From Nemesobacter sp965249045 (GTDB taxonomy: Bacteria > Desulfobacterota_D > UBA1144 > Nemesobacterales > Nemesobacteraceae), in assembly GCA_965249045.1 (NCBI GenBank), contig OZ252213.1:1178001-1242000 (forward strand): a stretch of DNA of 64,000 nucleotides, given 5' to 3'. The position numbers and the translations under genes are program-made. Positions 15,570-24,676 of the stretch are shown piece by piece. Each line of letters starts with the position of its first letter. Position 1 is the stretch's first letter. The notes below the pieces were generated by a model. The model made no database searches, was not told the DNA's origin, and saw only the letters and a list, made by a program, of their open reading frames with translations.

Positions 15570-18056
15570 TTGAGCGAGTCTCAAGAATCCGAAACAATGG
15601 GTGAATTGCAGCAGGATAACGGCTCCGGCGATGATTACACCGCCGAGCAGATAAAGGTTCTTCCAGGCCTTAAAGCCGTAAGAAAACGCCCGGATATGTA
15701 CATAGGGGATACCAATTCCCGGGGATTTCACCATCTTGTTTTCGAGGTTCTCGATAACAGCGTGGACGAATCTCTGGCGGGCTTCTGCGAAAATATTTCT
15801 GTTACCGTACACGTGGATGAGAGCATTACGGTTGAGGACGACGGAAGGGGAATTCCGGTTGACATACACGAAGAGACGGGGAAACCCGCCGTTGAAGTCG
15901 TGATGACCATGCTTCACGCCGGGGGGAAGTTCGACAGCAAGGTCTACAGGGTTTCAGGAGGACTCCACGGCATAGGCGTCACCGTGGTAAACGCCCTTTC
16001 AGAGAACCTCTCAATAGAGATCAAGAGGGAAGGGGAGGTCTGGTATCAGGAATATGAAAAGGGAGAGGCGACAAAAGACATTAAGAACACCGGGAAAACG
16101 AGAAAAAGCGGGACCAAAATCCATTTCAAGCCCGATTCCGGGATATTCGAGGTTAACGAGTTCAATTACGACATAATTGCCCACAGGATAAGGGAGCTTG
16201 CTTTTCTCAACAAGGGTCTTCGGATTACCCTTAACGACGAGAGGACGGAAAGGTCCCAGGAGTTTTTCTACGAAGGAGGGATCATTGCTTTTGTCGAAGA
16301 GCTTAACAAGAACAGAAAAGCACTTCACCCCGAGGTGATCTATGTTACGGGAGAAAGAGACTCAACCGCGGTTGAGGTCGCCTTGCAGTATAACGACACC
16401 TACAGGGAAACCATATTCTGCTACGCGAACAACATAAACAACATAGAGGGCGGAACCCATCTATCGGGCTTTCGCACTTCTCTTACGAGAACCATAAACA
16501 AGTACGCCGAGGAGAAGAATCTTCTAAAGAACCTGAAGATGGCCCTCAGCGGGGAAGACGTGAGAGAGGGCCTGGTAGCGGTTGTTAGCGTAAAGCTCCC
16601 GGATCCGAAATTTGAAGGTCAGACCAAAACGAAGCTCGGGAACACTGTCGTAAGGGGTATTGTCGAGTCTTTGCTAAATGAGAAGCTCCGGGTGTTCTTT
16701 GAAGAAAACCCGCCTGTGGCTAGACGCATCGTGGAGAAAACTATAGAAGCCGCGAGAGCGAGAAACGCCGCTAGAAAAGCAAAGGAGCTTACCAGAAGAA
16801 AAAGCGCTCTTGAGTCCGGAACGCTTCCCGGGAAACTGGCCGACTGCCAGGAACGCGACCCCGAGAAAAGTGAACTCTACATAGTTGAGGGAGAATCGGC
16901 GGGAGGATCCGCGAAACAGGCAAGAGACAGGCACAATCAGGCCATTCTGCCTCTTAAGGGAAAAATCCTGAATGTCGAGAAGGCGAGATTTGACAAGATC
17001 CTCGGCAACGAGGAAATCCGCGCCACTATCACCGTTCTGGGTACCGGAATAGGGGAAGGCGAGGGCGAGTTCGATATATCGAAGATACGCTACCACAAGG
17101 TAATACTCATGACCGACGCGGATGTTGACGGATCCCATATAAGAACCCTTCTTCTAACGCTGTTTTTCCGTCATTTCAGTGAAGTAATAGAAAGGGGGTA
17201 TCTGTACATTGCTCAGCCTCCTCTTTATCTAGTGAGAAAGGGAAGAAAGGAAACCTATCTCAAGGACGACCATGAATACGAGGAGTTTCTCGTCAAGCTA
17301 GGAGTCGAAGATCTTGAAGTGGCCTCCGGGGGTACAAACGGCCACGTAAAGCAGATCAGGGGAACGAAGCTTTTCGATCTTGTGCAGAAAGCCATCAGGT
17401 ACGGAAAACTTCTTGACCGCATGAGCAGGTGGGGGCGCAACAAGGGGATAGTTGACGGTTTCGCAAGAAAAACCGGTTTCGGCAAAACCGACCTCAAGCT
17501 TGGCAATGAAGCCTCTCTGGATACTCATCTTGTCGAAATAAGGGAATGGCTCGGGGAGAACTATCCCGACATAATTGATCTTGACTGGAAGCTTGGGGAG
17601 GATACAGAACATAATTCAAACAGCATTGAATACGATTTTCGGGAAAACGGAAGAGTAAGTTCTTCCTTTATTGATTTTAATTTTCTCGCTTCTCCCGATT
17701 TCAGGGAACTCAGGAAACTTGCGGAATCGCTTAGCCCGCTTTGGGGTTCTACCTGTCACATAGCTGATAATGGCGAGGAAAAAGAGATCGGAAGCCTTGA
17801 GAAATTCGTTGACTTCATCCTGGAGAGAGGAAAAAAGGGTCAGTTCATACAGAGGTATAAAGGTCTTGGAGAGATGAATCCCGAGCAGTTGTGGTCAACG
17901 ACCATGAACCCCGAGAACAGGGTATTGAAACAGGTTCAGGTTGACGATGCCGTTGAGGCTGACGAGATCTTCTCAAAACTCATGGGCGATCAGGTTGAAC
18001 CCAGAAAGGAGTTTATCGAGTTAAACGCTCTTAGGGTGAGCAACCTGGATGTCTGA
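15570..18056 (+). CDS. gyrB: DNA gyrase subunit B
   Basis: The ATPase chain of gyrase, which introduces negative supercoils. TTG 15570 sits behind GGGAGGT. In order: KVLPGLKAVRKRPDMYIGD, the ATP site VFEVLDNSVDESLAG and DDGRGIPVD, the transducer motif QTKTKLGN, the TOPRIM glutamate in YIVEGESAGGSAKQ, and DADVDGSHIRTLLL. The 828 residues include an insert (about residues 560-735) of the kind known from Gram-negative GyrB, then QRYKGLGEMNPEQLW. This insert supports a proteobacterium-like relative. gyrA is not in the window, and neither are dnaA or recF, so this is not a standard origin region. A TATAAT at 15533 may be the -10 box. Confidence 0.97.
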   Translation: MSESQESETMGELQQDNGSGDDYTAEQIKVLPGLKAVRKRPDMYIGDTNSRGFHHLVFEVLDNSVDESLAGFCENISVTVHVDESITVEDDGRGIPVDIHEETGKPAVEVVMTMLHAGGKFDSKVYRVSGGLHGIGVTVVNALSENLSIEIKREGEVWYQEYEKGEATKDIKNTGKTRKSGTKIHFKPDSGIFEVNEFNYDIIAHRIRELAFLNKGLRITLNDERTERSQEFFYEGGIIAFVEELNKNRKALHPEVIYVTGERDSTAVEVALQYNDTYRETIFCYANNINNIEGGTHLSGFRTSLTRTINKYAEEKNLLKNLKMALSGEDVREGLVAVVSVKLPDPKFEGQTKTKLGNTVVRGIVESLLNEKLRVFFEENPPVARRIVEKTIEAARARNAARKAKELTRRKSALESGTLPGKLADCQERDPEKSELYIVEGESAGGSAKQARDRHNQAILPLKGKILNVEKARFDKILGNEEIRATITVLGTGIGEGEGEFDISKIRYHKVILMTDADVDGSHIRTLLLTLFFRHFSEVIERGYLYIAQPPLYLVRKGRKETYLKDDHEYEEFLVKLGVEDLEVASGGTNGHVKQIRGTKLFDLVQKAIRYGKLLDRMSRWGRNKGIVDGFARKTGFGKTDLKLGNEASLDTHLVEIREWLGENYPDIIDLDWKLGEDTEHNSNSIEYDFRENGRVSSSFIDFNFLASPDFRELRKLAESLSPLWGSTCHIADNGEEKEIGSLEKFVDFILERGKKGQFIQRYKGLGEMNPEQLWSTTMNPENRVLKQVQVDDAVEADEIFSKLMGDQVEPRKEFIELNALRVSNLDV

Positions 18057-18063
18057 CAACTCG

Positions 18064-18094
18064 AGCCCCATCATTTAGTGCGATGGCTTTATAA
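18064..18094 (+). terminator. Possible terminator after gyrB
   Basis: AGCCCCATC and GATGGCT form a stem with one bulged C around a nine-base loop, followed by TTTATAAAA, in the 59-base gap between convergent gyrB and the HNH gene. The bulge and short T-run make it weak. Confidence 0.35.
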
Positions 18095-18115
18095 AATTCC
18101 CCAAGAAGTAAAAAC

Positions 18116-19048
18116 TCACCCCATAACCTTGAACTCTTTATACCGCATTGCTAAGCGGTCTTTGTCAGGATAATGCTCCTCTAGCTTTGGAAGCCTGAGC
18201 TTATTGCCGTCAAGCCTCTTGAGCGCTTGAAGTGTTGGACCGTCATTCTGATCAAGCAGGCGTTTTGAGACGTGAAGACCGTAGTCAGGGTCAATGCCTA
18301 TAAGATGGCTGTCAAACGCTGCGTGATGGATCTTGGAGAGTAGCAGGCCATTTGAGATTACTGGTTGGCCAAGTTCCGGGTCAGCATCGGGAATTATGTG
18401 GGCAGCGTCAAGCAGGCGTCTTTCGGGAATCCCGGACAAGGCGCAGCGCCCTTTATAGGCAATGAGAATCGATTCGCGGAACTGTCCTTGGTGAACCCGC
18501 TGTTTCACGATATGAAGGGCATAACGCCTGTCCTCTGAAGTTTTAGGAGGAACCATTTTGGTCTGGCCTGGTCTGCCGAAAAGTATTTTGGCTCTCAGGG
18601 AGGTTCCATCCCAATCCCCGATAAAAACGGGCGCTATTGCCTGATACTGACCAGGAGCAATTCCAAGAAAGTAAATCACGGGAGTCTTGTTTTCATACGC
18701 CTCACGAAGCCATTTATTATCTGCGGCGTCAGGATTAGTACCCATAAATGCGTAATCTATTGATTCGAGGTTCTCAAAAATCTTTCTGTGAATGTCTATC
18801 TGGTCTTCGTACCGGACTCTAGCGCTGGTTTTCGGAAAGACGGTTCGGATTGATAGAAGGAATTTCATTTCCTTCGGTCTGAATATACCGCGCTGTGGGT
18901 TCACTAGCGGTATACGCTTACCTTCAAAGGAGAAACCTTTCCTAATTTCTCCTGCGGGTATATGAGTGTAGACCGCACTCAGTTTTTTGACCTGTTCAAA
19001 TGCCGCCATCCGTATGGGGCTGTCAAGGTCGAAGTGTGAATCCCTCAT
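18116..19048 (-). CDS. HNH endonuclease
   Basis: A 310-residue protein whose C-terminal third is an HNH_2-type nuclease domain: CALSGIPERRLLDAAHIIPD, then ISNGLLLSKIHHAAFDSHLIGI, which supply the H, N and H of the motif. The N-terminal ~190 residues contain charged beta-rich stretches and LSIRTVFPKTSARVRYEDQ, the arrangement seen in predicted solitary restriction endonucleases of this type. No methyltransferase or specificity gene is near, so this may be a type IV-like or orphan nuclease. It starts at ATG 19048 and lies in the same orientation as nuoH, beginning 15 bases after nuoH stops, so it occupies the place where nuoI is often found. Substrate unknown. Confidence 0.78.
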   Translation of the reverse strand: MRDSHFDLDSPIRMAAFEQVKKLSAVYTHIPAGEIRKGFSFEGKRIPLVNPQRGIFRPKEMKFLLSIRTVFPKTSARVRYEDQIDIHRKIFENLESIDYAFMGTNPDAADNKWLREAYENKTPVIYFLGIAPGQYQAIAPVFIGDWDGTSLRAKILFGRPGQTKMVPPKTSEDRRYALHIVKQRVHQGQFRESILIAYKGRCALSGIPERRLLDAAHIIPDADPELGQPVISNGLLLSKIHHAAFDSHLIGIDPDYGLHVSKRLLDQNDGPTLQALKRLDGNKLRLPKLEEHYPDKDRLAMRYKEFKVMG

Positions 19049-19063
19049 AAACGCAATTATATA

Positions 19064-20113
19064 CTAAAGGATTCCGAGAACTATAAGAAAACTTATGATA
19101 AGAAGGTTTGCTACTGCTAGGGGGAGAAGCTTCTTCCAGCCAAGGCCCATGACCTGATCATATCTGAACCTTGGCAAAGTCCATCTTACCCAGATGAACA
19201 AAAAGAGTAAGAAAAGGACTTTGCCGATAAACACAGTCGGCGGCAGATACCAATGTGTATTGATATCAATGCCGAACCACCCACCGAACGGTAAGGGATA
19301 CCAACCACCCAAAAACAAACAAGTTATCATGCACGAGGCAACTATCATATGAGTATATTCAGCCATGAAGAACATTGCAAATTTCATGCTGCTGTATTCG
19401 GTGTGATAACCGGCGACTATCTCGGGTTCGGCTTCCGGCATATCAAATGGAAGCCGTCTGGTCTCGGCGAACGCCGAAACGACGAAAACCACAAAACCTA
19501 TAAATGAAGGAATCATAAACCACATCTTTTCCTGCGCTTCGATTATGTCCCCGAGACGAAGCGAACCCGTTATGGCTATTACCCCCAGTATGGACAGGCC
19601 AAGTGCGAGTTCGTAGCTTATCATCTGCGCCGCCGCCCGAAGACCTCCTAGAAGGGAGTATTTGCTGTTAGAACCCCACCCGCCAAGCACCACTCCGTAT
19701 ACGCTGAGCGAACTTATCCCCAGCACGTATAAAAGGCCGATGTTTATGTCAGCTATCTGGAACCTTATGAATACCGGATCCTGGAGAAATCCGAACAGGT
19801 CGGTATGAAAACCCTTTCCTATAGGAATTACCGCGAGGGCGGCAAGGGCCGTAACAAGCGCAAACGCCGGGGCCATGATATACATGGTCTTGTTCGCATT
19901 CTTCGGAATTATGTCTTCTTTGAAAATGAATTTGATGCCGTCGGCAAGTGGCTGGAGAAGTCCCAAGGGCCCGACTCTGTTCGGTCCGTAACGGTCCTGT
20001 ATGAAGGCGCTTAGCCTTCTTTCCGCGTAGGTAAGATAAGCGACTGCGGTCAGAACGACGAAAAAAACAACTGCTATCTTTACAACTGCTATTGTTATCA
20101 GAAGCGGCGTCAT
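19064..20113 (-). CDS. nuoH: NADH-quinone oxidoreductase subunit H
   Basis: NuoH is the inner-membrane subunit at the junction with the quinone site of complex I. The 349 residues give about eight membrane helices. Conserved pieces are ERRLSAFIQDRYGPNRVGP, LLGGLRAAAQMISYELALGL and AETRRLPFDMPEAEPEIVAG followed by HTEYSSMKFAMFFMAEY. Its ATG overlaps the nuoG stop by four bases (ATGA), a sign of translational coupling. The usual next gene, nuoI, is missing; an HNH nuclease follows. Confidence 0.97.
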   Translation of the reverse strand: MTPLLITIAVVKIAVVFFVVLTAVAYLTYAERRLSAFIQDRYGPNRVGPLGLLQPLADGIKFIFKEDIIPKNANKTMYIMAPAFALVTALAALAVIPIGKGFHTDLFGFLQDPVFIRFQIADINIGLLYVLGISSLSVYGVVLGGWGSNSKYSLLGGLRAAAQMISYELALGLSILGVIAITGSLRLGDIIEAQEKMWFMIPSFIGFVVFVVSAFAETRRLPFDMPEAEPEIVAGYHTEYSSMKFAMFFMAEYTHMIVASCMITCLFLGGWYPLPFGGWFGIDINTHWYLPPTVFIGKVLFLLFLFIWVRWTLPRFRYDQVMGLGWKKLLPLAVANLLIISFLIVLGIL

Positions 20114-21717
20114 TTACCCATGCCGTGTTCCAGAAGTTTTCCGACGGTACCTAGTCTGTCGTAGCTCATTCCCCCGTATCCTGGAATCTTGAGGCTTATG
20201 TCATCCATCACGTCCGATGCGGAGCTGTAGTTAAACAGAGGTTTGTCGAGTTTTCCCCCGATCATGCAGAGTATCTCCCATCCGGGTTTTGCCTTTCCGG
20301 GAGGAGAAATGGCCTTTCTTATTTTCTGAACCCGCCCGGAATCGTTTGTGAAAGTTCCGTCTTTTTCATAAGGGCTCGCCGCTGGAAGTATTATGTGAGC
20401 ATACCTTGCGGTTTCAGTGAGTTTGTAGTCGATAACGGCGAGAAAGCCGATTTTCTCAAGCGCTCGGGAAAGCGCGTATTTCTCATGGTCGGAAACCAGC
20501 TCAAACAGATCTTCTCCGACGACAACCAGAGTATCAATCCTGCCGGCAAGCAGCGAGTCGATCGTCGTTTTCACATCCTCTCCGTTTGCCTGTATCATGA
20601 AATTCCTCGCTCCCGCGCTGTTGGGATACGGATCGTTGCTTACGAGGTCGAATTTTTTCTCTATATTCTCGCTTCCAGTGGCGCAGATTGCCGGGCAGCC
20701 TCCAAGGAGGGATGAAATCTTCACCGCAAGAAACATCTCCTCGTTTGTAAGCGTCGGCGACCCCGCAATTGCGCAGGGACCCGTGCCGCCCGACATTATT
20801 GCGGAGAGCCTGGCGCAAAGACTGTTAACAGCATCTTCCCAGGAGGCTATCTCGTAGTCTTTATCGTTTTTCATTATGGGATCCTTAAGCCTGGTTGACT
20901 CCTGGACCTCCTTGTAATCGAATCTTCCCCTGTCGCATATCCAGTGTCCGTTCACTTCCTGGTTTATTCTGGGTCGGATGCGGGAGACCTTTCCCTGCCT
21001 CGGGTCAACTCCCACGGTAATGTTGCACCCGTTGCTGCAGAGAGAACACACGGAGTCCGTAAATTCCATGTACCAGACCCTCTCTTCGTGAAGCGTGTCT
21101 TTGGGGAGCAGGGCTCCGACCGGGCATATGTCAATCACGTTTCCCGCAAGTTCGTTATCAAGCTTTTTCCCGGGGAAAACGGAGATTTTCTTGCGAAAAC
21201 CCCTCCCGGTGGTTCCCAGCTCATGGGTCTTCGTCACTTCGTCCGTAAAACGCACGCATCGCGTGCACATGATGCATCTGTTGGCATCGTACATTATGCG
21301 GTCGCTGAGGTAGCTTTTCTGCCTTACCTTCTTGTTCTCGGGACCCCCGACCCTGCTGTAGCCGGGACCGTGACCGAAAGCGACCATCTGGAGCGGACAT
21401 TCTCCACCCTTGTCGCATATGGGACAGTCAAGCGGGTGGTTTATGAGGGTGAATTCGACGGCCGCCTTTCTGGCTTCAAGGGCTTTTTCGGTGTTCGTTT
21501 TAACAACAAGGCCGTCCCTTACGATTGCATTGCACGCGGGAAGCACCTTGGGAACGCCTTCCACTTCCACAAGGCATTGTCTGCACTGGGCGACTACGCT
21601 TAGCGAAGGGTGATAGCAGAAATGGGGAATATCTATCCCGGCCACCGCCGCTGCCTGGATGACGTTCAGTCCGTCGTCCACATCAAGTTCAATTCCGTTG
21701 ATGGTTATCTTCGGCAT
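20110..21717 (-). CDS. nuoG: NADH-quinone oxidoreductase subunit G (short form)
   Basis: NuoG carries several iron-sulfur clusters in the peripheral arm of complex I. The N-terminal 2Fe-2S domain (CYHPSLSVVAQCRQC...C), the His/Cys cluster (HPLDCPICDKGGECPLQ), a 4Fe-4S pair (CIMCTRC) and a further CSLCSNGC...WICD cluster (N7 type) are all visible in the first ~265 residues. A molybdopterin-oxidoreductase-like domain follows. At 535 residues it is much shorter than the ~900-residue E. coli protein and lacks the C-terminal domain, as in several other bacteria. nuoE and nuoF are not upstream; a 300-base gap and a divergent pseudogene lie there. Confidence 0.96.
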   Translation of the reverse strand: MPKITINGIELDVDDGLNVIQAAAVAGIDIPHFCYHPSLSVVAQCRQCLVEVEGVPKVLPACNAIVRDGLVVKTNTEKALEARKAAVEFTLINHPLDCPICDKGGECPLQMVAFGHGPGYSRVGGPENKKVRQKSYLSDRIMYDANRCIMCTRCVRFTDEVTKTHELGTTGRGFRKKISVFPGKKLDNELAGNVIDICPVGALLPKDTLHEERVWYMEFTDSVCSLCSNGCNITVGVDPRQGKVSRIRPRINQEVNGHWICDRGRFDYKEVQESTRLKDPIMKNDKDYEIASWEDAVNSLCARLSAIMSGGTGPCAIAGSPTLTNEEMFLAVKISSLLGGCPAICATGSENIEKKFDLVSNDPYPNSAGARNFMIQANGEDVKTTIDSLLAGRIDTLVVVGEDLFELVSDHEKYALSRALEKIGFLAVIDYKLTETARYAHIILPAASPYEKDGTFTNDSGRVQKIRKAISPPGKAKPGWEILCMIGGKLDKPLFNYSSASDVMDDISLKIPGYGGMSYDRLGTVGKLLEHGMGK

Positions 21718-22020
21718 AGAGAGGGCTCAAGGGAAAAACGATTAGCGTAAATACTATCAGAGAAAGTGCTTTTGACAAGTCAGGCGTTTGAGCATTTTTC
21801 TGTTCTTTTCCGATATATCTATTGATACTGCTATACGCACTGATTTCTGGGTAAAATAGCTGGTTATTACTGCAATATGCAGAAAATAATCAAGAGATAG
21901 CGGAAACACTACATTAGCAGCCTTCAGCATGGTTTCCGTGTCCGGAAGGAGACAGGTTAAATCATTAGGTCTTTGAAGAGTTACTGTTTGATGTAGTCTT
22001 TATAATTGCTGGAGCAAGGA
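21718..22020. other. Divergent intergenic region before nuoG
   Basis: About 300 bases between the nuoG start and the FAD monooxygenase pseudogene. It is more AT-rich than the flanking genes. A TATAAT lies at about 21999-22004, just upstream of the pseudogene start, without a clear -35 box. I see no gene, RNA or repeat. Confidence 0.35.
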
Positions 22021-22920
22021 ATGGAGCAGACTCAAGACTCATATACGAACTCAACCGGTACCATCCGTAACGGTTCCGACATGAAGATATTAATTGTTGG
22101 CGGAGGTCTTGCGGGACTCACGCTATGCGCGCTTCTTGAGCAGAGAGGCTTTTCCCCAACCCTTGTTGAAAGGGCCTCCAAATTCGGGAATATCGGTTAC
22201 GTGGTGATAATATGACCGTCGGGAAGCAGAATACTTAAGGGGCTTGGCGTTTACGAGCAGCTTGAAGAAGCCGGTCTCATTTTCACTGATTACCATATCT
22301 GTGACCAAAAAGGCAATACCGTAAACAAGTACCGGATTGACCCCGTGACGGAAAAATACGGTCCGGTAATGGGCATATACAGGCCCGATCTGGTAAGGAT
22401 ACTGAGAGGAAAGATAAGCGAAAACTCAATGAAAATGAACGCCAGCTTCGTTTCCTTAACTGATACTGGCGATGGAGTCACGGTAGATTTCACTGACGGA
22501 AGCAGCGATACCTACGATCTGGTTGTCGGCTGTGACGGCTTACGGTCGCCGCTTCGCCAGCAGGTCTTCGGAGATATTCCGCTTCGCTACAGCGGCATAT
22601 CCGGATGGGCTTTCTGGTCCGACCCAAAGCTTTGCGACGCTCAGGGAATTACGGAGTATCTGGGAAAGGGAAAATTCGCTAAAATGTGGCCGGCACACGG
22701 ACGTTTGGCTGTTTTTCTAAGCATAAGAACGGAAGCCGGCGTCCGGGATGATGTCGAGAACAGAGTGGAAACTATCCGCCGGCATTTTGCCGGGTTCGGG
22801 GGGCCTGTACCCGAAATAATGCGCAGTCTCGACGGTTATGATCCCAGAACTATTCACTACGGAGAGTACAACGACTTCAACACAAACAGCTGGATCGGTC
22901 GTGAAGATGTACGATCGTGA
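22021..22920 (+). pseudogene. FAD-dependent monooxygenase, broken by an in-frame TGA and truncated
   Basis: MKILIVGGGLAGLTLCALLEQRGF (start of the homology at 22081) is the FAD-binding motif of the PHBH-type monooxygenases. The frame meets TGA at 22213-22215 and continues unshifted with PSGSRILKGLGVYEQLEEAG to 22920. At this point relatives read a tryptophan before the proline (...WPNG/WPSGSR...), so the TGA looks like a TGG-to-TGA nonsense change. The second half contains DLVVGCDGLRSPLR, the family's DG motif, but the gene stops at NSWIGREDVRS before the expected GDAAHA motif and the last ~90 residues. Two independent lesions make this a pseudogene. ATG 22021 has a good ribosome site (GGAGCAAGGA). 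Confidence 0.8.
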
Positions 22921-23152
22921 CCCCGGTTCCGAAAGCAATCTGATCAGTCTCACCCGATGCCCGGGCTATAAAGAGTTCCGGAGAAGGAATGTTTTCCCAA
23001 GGCAATGTCATATGCTAGCCGACCCATGCTTCGCTGAAGCCTAACCTGTCAGCCATTCGAATCGCTTTCAGATCTTGGTCAAATGACTCTGATAGAGTTC
23101 TCCCGGGTGGATGGATTGGCATTACGAACAATCCGATTTTCATTGGTTTTTC

Positions 23153-23362
23153 CTACTCGTTTTTCTCGGGCGTCTCAGGCTTGTTTACATCGTCGGTATC
23201 GTCTTCAAATTCTATGTTCTTCTTCAGATCATCCTTGGCTCTCTGGAGCTCCCTTATTCCCCTGCCAAGGGTTCTTGCGACTTTGGGCAGTTCCTTGGGC
23301 CCTAAGACCACAAGAGCGATGAAAAGTATTATAAGTAATTCAGCTGTGCCAAGTCCGAACAT
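23153..23362 (-). CDS. tatA: Twin-arginine translocase subunit TatA/TatE
   Basis: A 69-residue single-span protein: MFGLGTAELLIILFIALVVL is the short N-terminal membrane helix, the FGLGT turn is diagnostic, and GPKELPKVARTLGRGIRELQ forms the amphipathic helix. A charged, acidic tail ends the protein. TatA multimerises to form the passage for folded, cofactor-containing proteins across the inner membrane. tatB and tatC are not adjacent; by size this is TatA rather than TatB. Its upstream neighbour on the same strand, 39 bases away, is the MFS transporter gene. Confidence 0.93.
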   Translation of the reverse strand: MFGLGTAELLIILFIALVVLGPKELPKVARTLGRGIRELQRAKDDLKKNIEFEDDTDDVNKPETPEKNE

Positions 23363-23401
23363 AGTTTTTTCCCGGTGTCTAATATAACCAAAACCGGCGG
23401 A

Positions 23402-24634
23402 TTAAGTACCAGCCTTGCTCTTTTTTTTAACCGGCTTCCTTATAAGGAGCGTTACGAAGGCCGTTATGAAAGACGCCGCCGTAGCCACGATAAGGGAATT
23501 CTGGTAGCTCTGGGTCATGTCGAAGAGAAGTCCCGAAACAAGGGGACCGCTGATCGCGGCCAGGGAGAATCCCGTGCCGAAAATACCGAAGATGCTTCCA
23601 AGCGACTTAAGGCCGTAGAATCTTCCAAGTATCGTCGGGAACATCGGCACCCATCCGCTGTAGAAAACGCCGAATAGAAAGCCGAAGAGGTAAAGCGACC
23701 ATACGTCCACGACCGAGAGAATCAGGATTATGGAAGTTGCCTGAAGGAAATAGCAGACAAACAGTATGCGCACGTCGCTTAAGATGTTGGTCATAACTCC
23801 CGAGAAGAAAATCCGCCCGATAATACTTCCAACCCCTATGAAGGCGGGCGCTCCGGCCGCGACGAGAGGGGTTATTCCCGATTCTACGGAGAAGTTAAAA
23901 AGATGTACGATAATAATGAGAAAAGTGTTAAACCCGAGGAAAAAAGCAACGTACATAAGCCAGAAGCTCCCATCTGAAAACGCTTCCTTCGCGCTCCAGT
24001 CAGAAGCTCCCGTATCTTTCGCCGCATCCTCCGAGTCCTCTCCGTACGCCCTGAGTCCCATGTCCTCGGGACGGCTTTTAACGAGAAACGCGGAACACAG
24101 TATCGCGGTAAAAAGTACCGAGATGTAAACAAGGGCGCGCTCGTAACCGAATGATTCTATAAGCCACGTGGTAAGCGGATTTATCAACAGTCCGCTTACC
24201 GGAACCCCGGCAGTGGCGATCCCTATGGCGAGCACTCTTTTCTTAACGAACCACCTGCTGATTATGGTGACGGGAAGTATGTAGAGAAACCCGTCTCCTA
24301 TTCCCACCATTACGCTGTAGGTAAGGTAAAGCTCCCAGATGTTCTCGGCAAAAGAGGAGAGAAAAAAACCGAGCGCCGCTATGAGTCCTCCGAAAAAAGT
24401 GAGAGCCCTCGCGTCATGGGTATCTATAAGCCTTCCCGCGAACACGAACGAAAAAGCCATGCACACGCATCTAAGGGAAAAAAATGACGATCCGACGGTA
24501 TTGGAGAGACCGAAAGCTTCGTTCAGGTAGGGAAGAAATATCCCGAACGAATAGAGAACCATCCCGTCAAGCGTTATGAGCAGGTGCCCCGCTATGACTA
24601 TGATCCATCCGTAAAAGAATTTGTTTCTAAACAT
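23402..24634 (-). CDS. MFS transporter, monocarboxylate/oxalate-formate antiporter-like
   Basis: A 410-residue major facilitator with twelve hydrophobic segments in two halves. The opening NKFFYGWIIVIAGHLLI, the GRLIDTHDAR loop between helices 2 and 3, and the central hydrophilic loop (ED...DWSAKEAFSDGSFWLMY) are typical of the MCT/OFA branch, which moves small carboxylates. The substrate cannot be told from the sequence. It lies 42 bases downstream of hisS on the same strand and may be read from the hisS promoter; tatA follows. Confidence 0.88.
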   Translation of the reverse strand: MFRNKFFYGWIIVIAGHLLITLDGMVLYSFGIFLPYLNEAFGLSNTVGSSFFSLRCVCMAFSFVFAGRLIDTHDARALTFFGGLIAALGFFLSSFAENIWELYLTYSVMVGIGDGFLYILPVTIISRWFVKKRVLAIGIATAGVPVSGLLINPLTTWLIESFGYERALVYISVLFTAILCSAFLVKSRPEDMGLRAYGEDSEDAAKDTGASDWSAKEAFSDGSFWLMYVAFFLGFNTFLIIIVHLFNFSVESGITPLVAAGAPAFIGVGSIIGRIFFSGVMTNILSDVRILFVCYFLQATSIILILSVVDVWSLYLFGFLFGVFYSGWVPMFPTILGRFYGLKSLGSIFGIFGTGFSLAAISGPLVSGLLFDMTQSYQNSLIVATAASFITAFVTLLIRKPVKKKSKAGT

Positions 24635-24676
24635 AGGTTTTTTAAGTGGAACCAGGATTTCGCCGCCGCGGGCTAA

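Noticed and set aside
15409..18056. Replication origin near gyrB
   Set aside because: No dnaA, dnaN or recF and no cluster of DnaA-box-like sequences was seen near gyrB.
22213..22215. Selenocysteine or recoded TGA in the FAD monooxygenase
   Set aside because: No selenocysteine-type insertion structure is evident, the family does not use a catalytic Sec there, and the gene is truncated anyway; a nonsense change is simpler.
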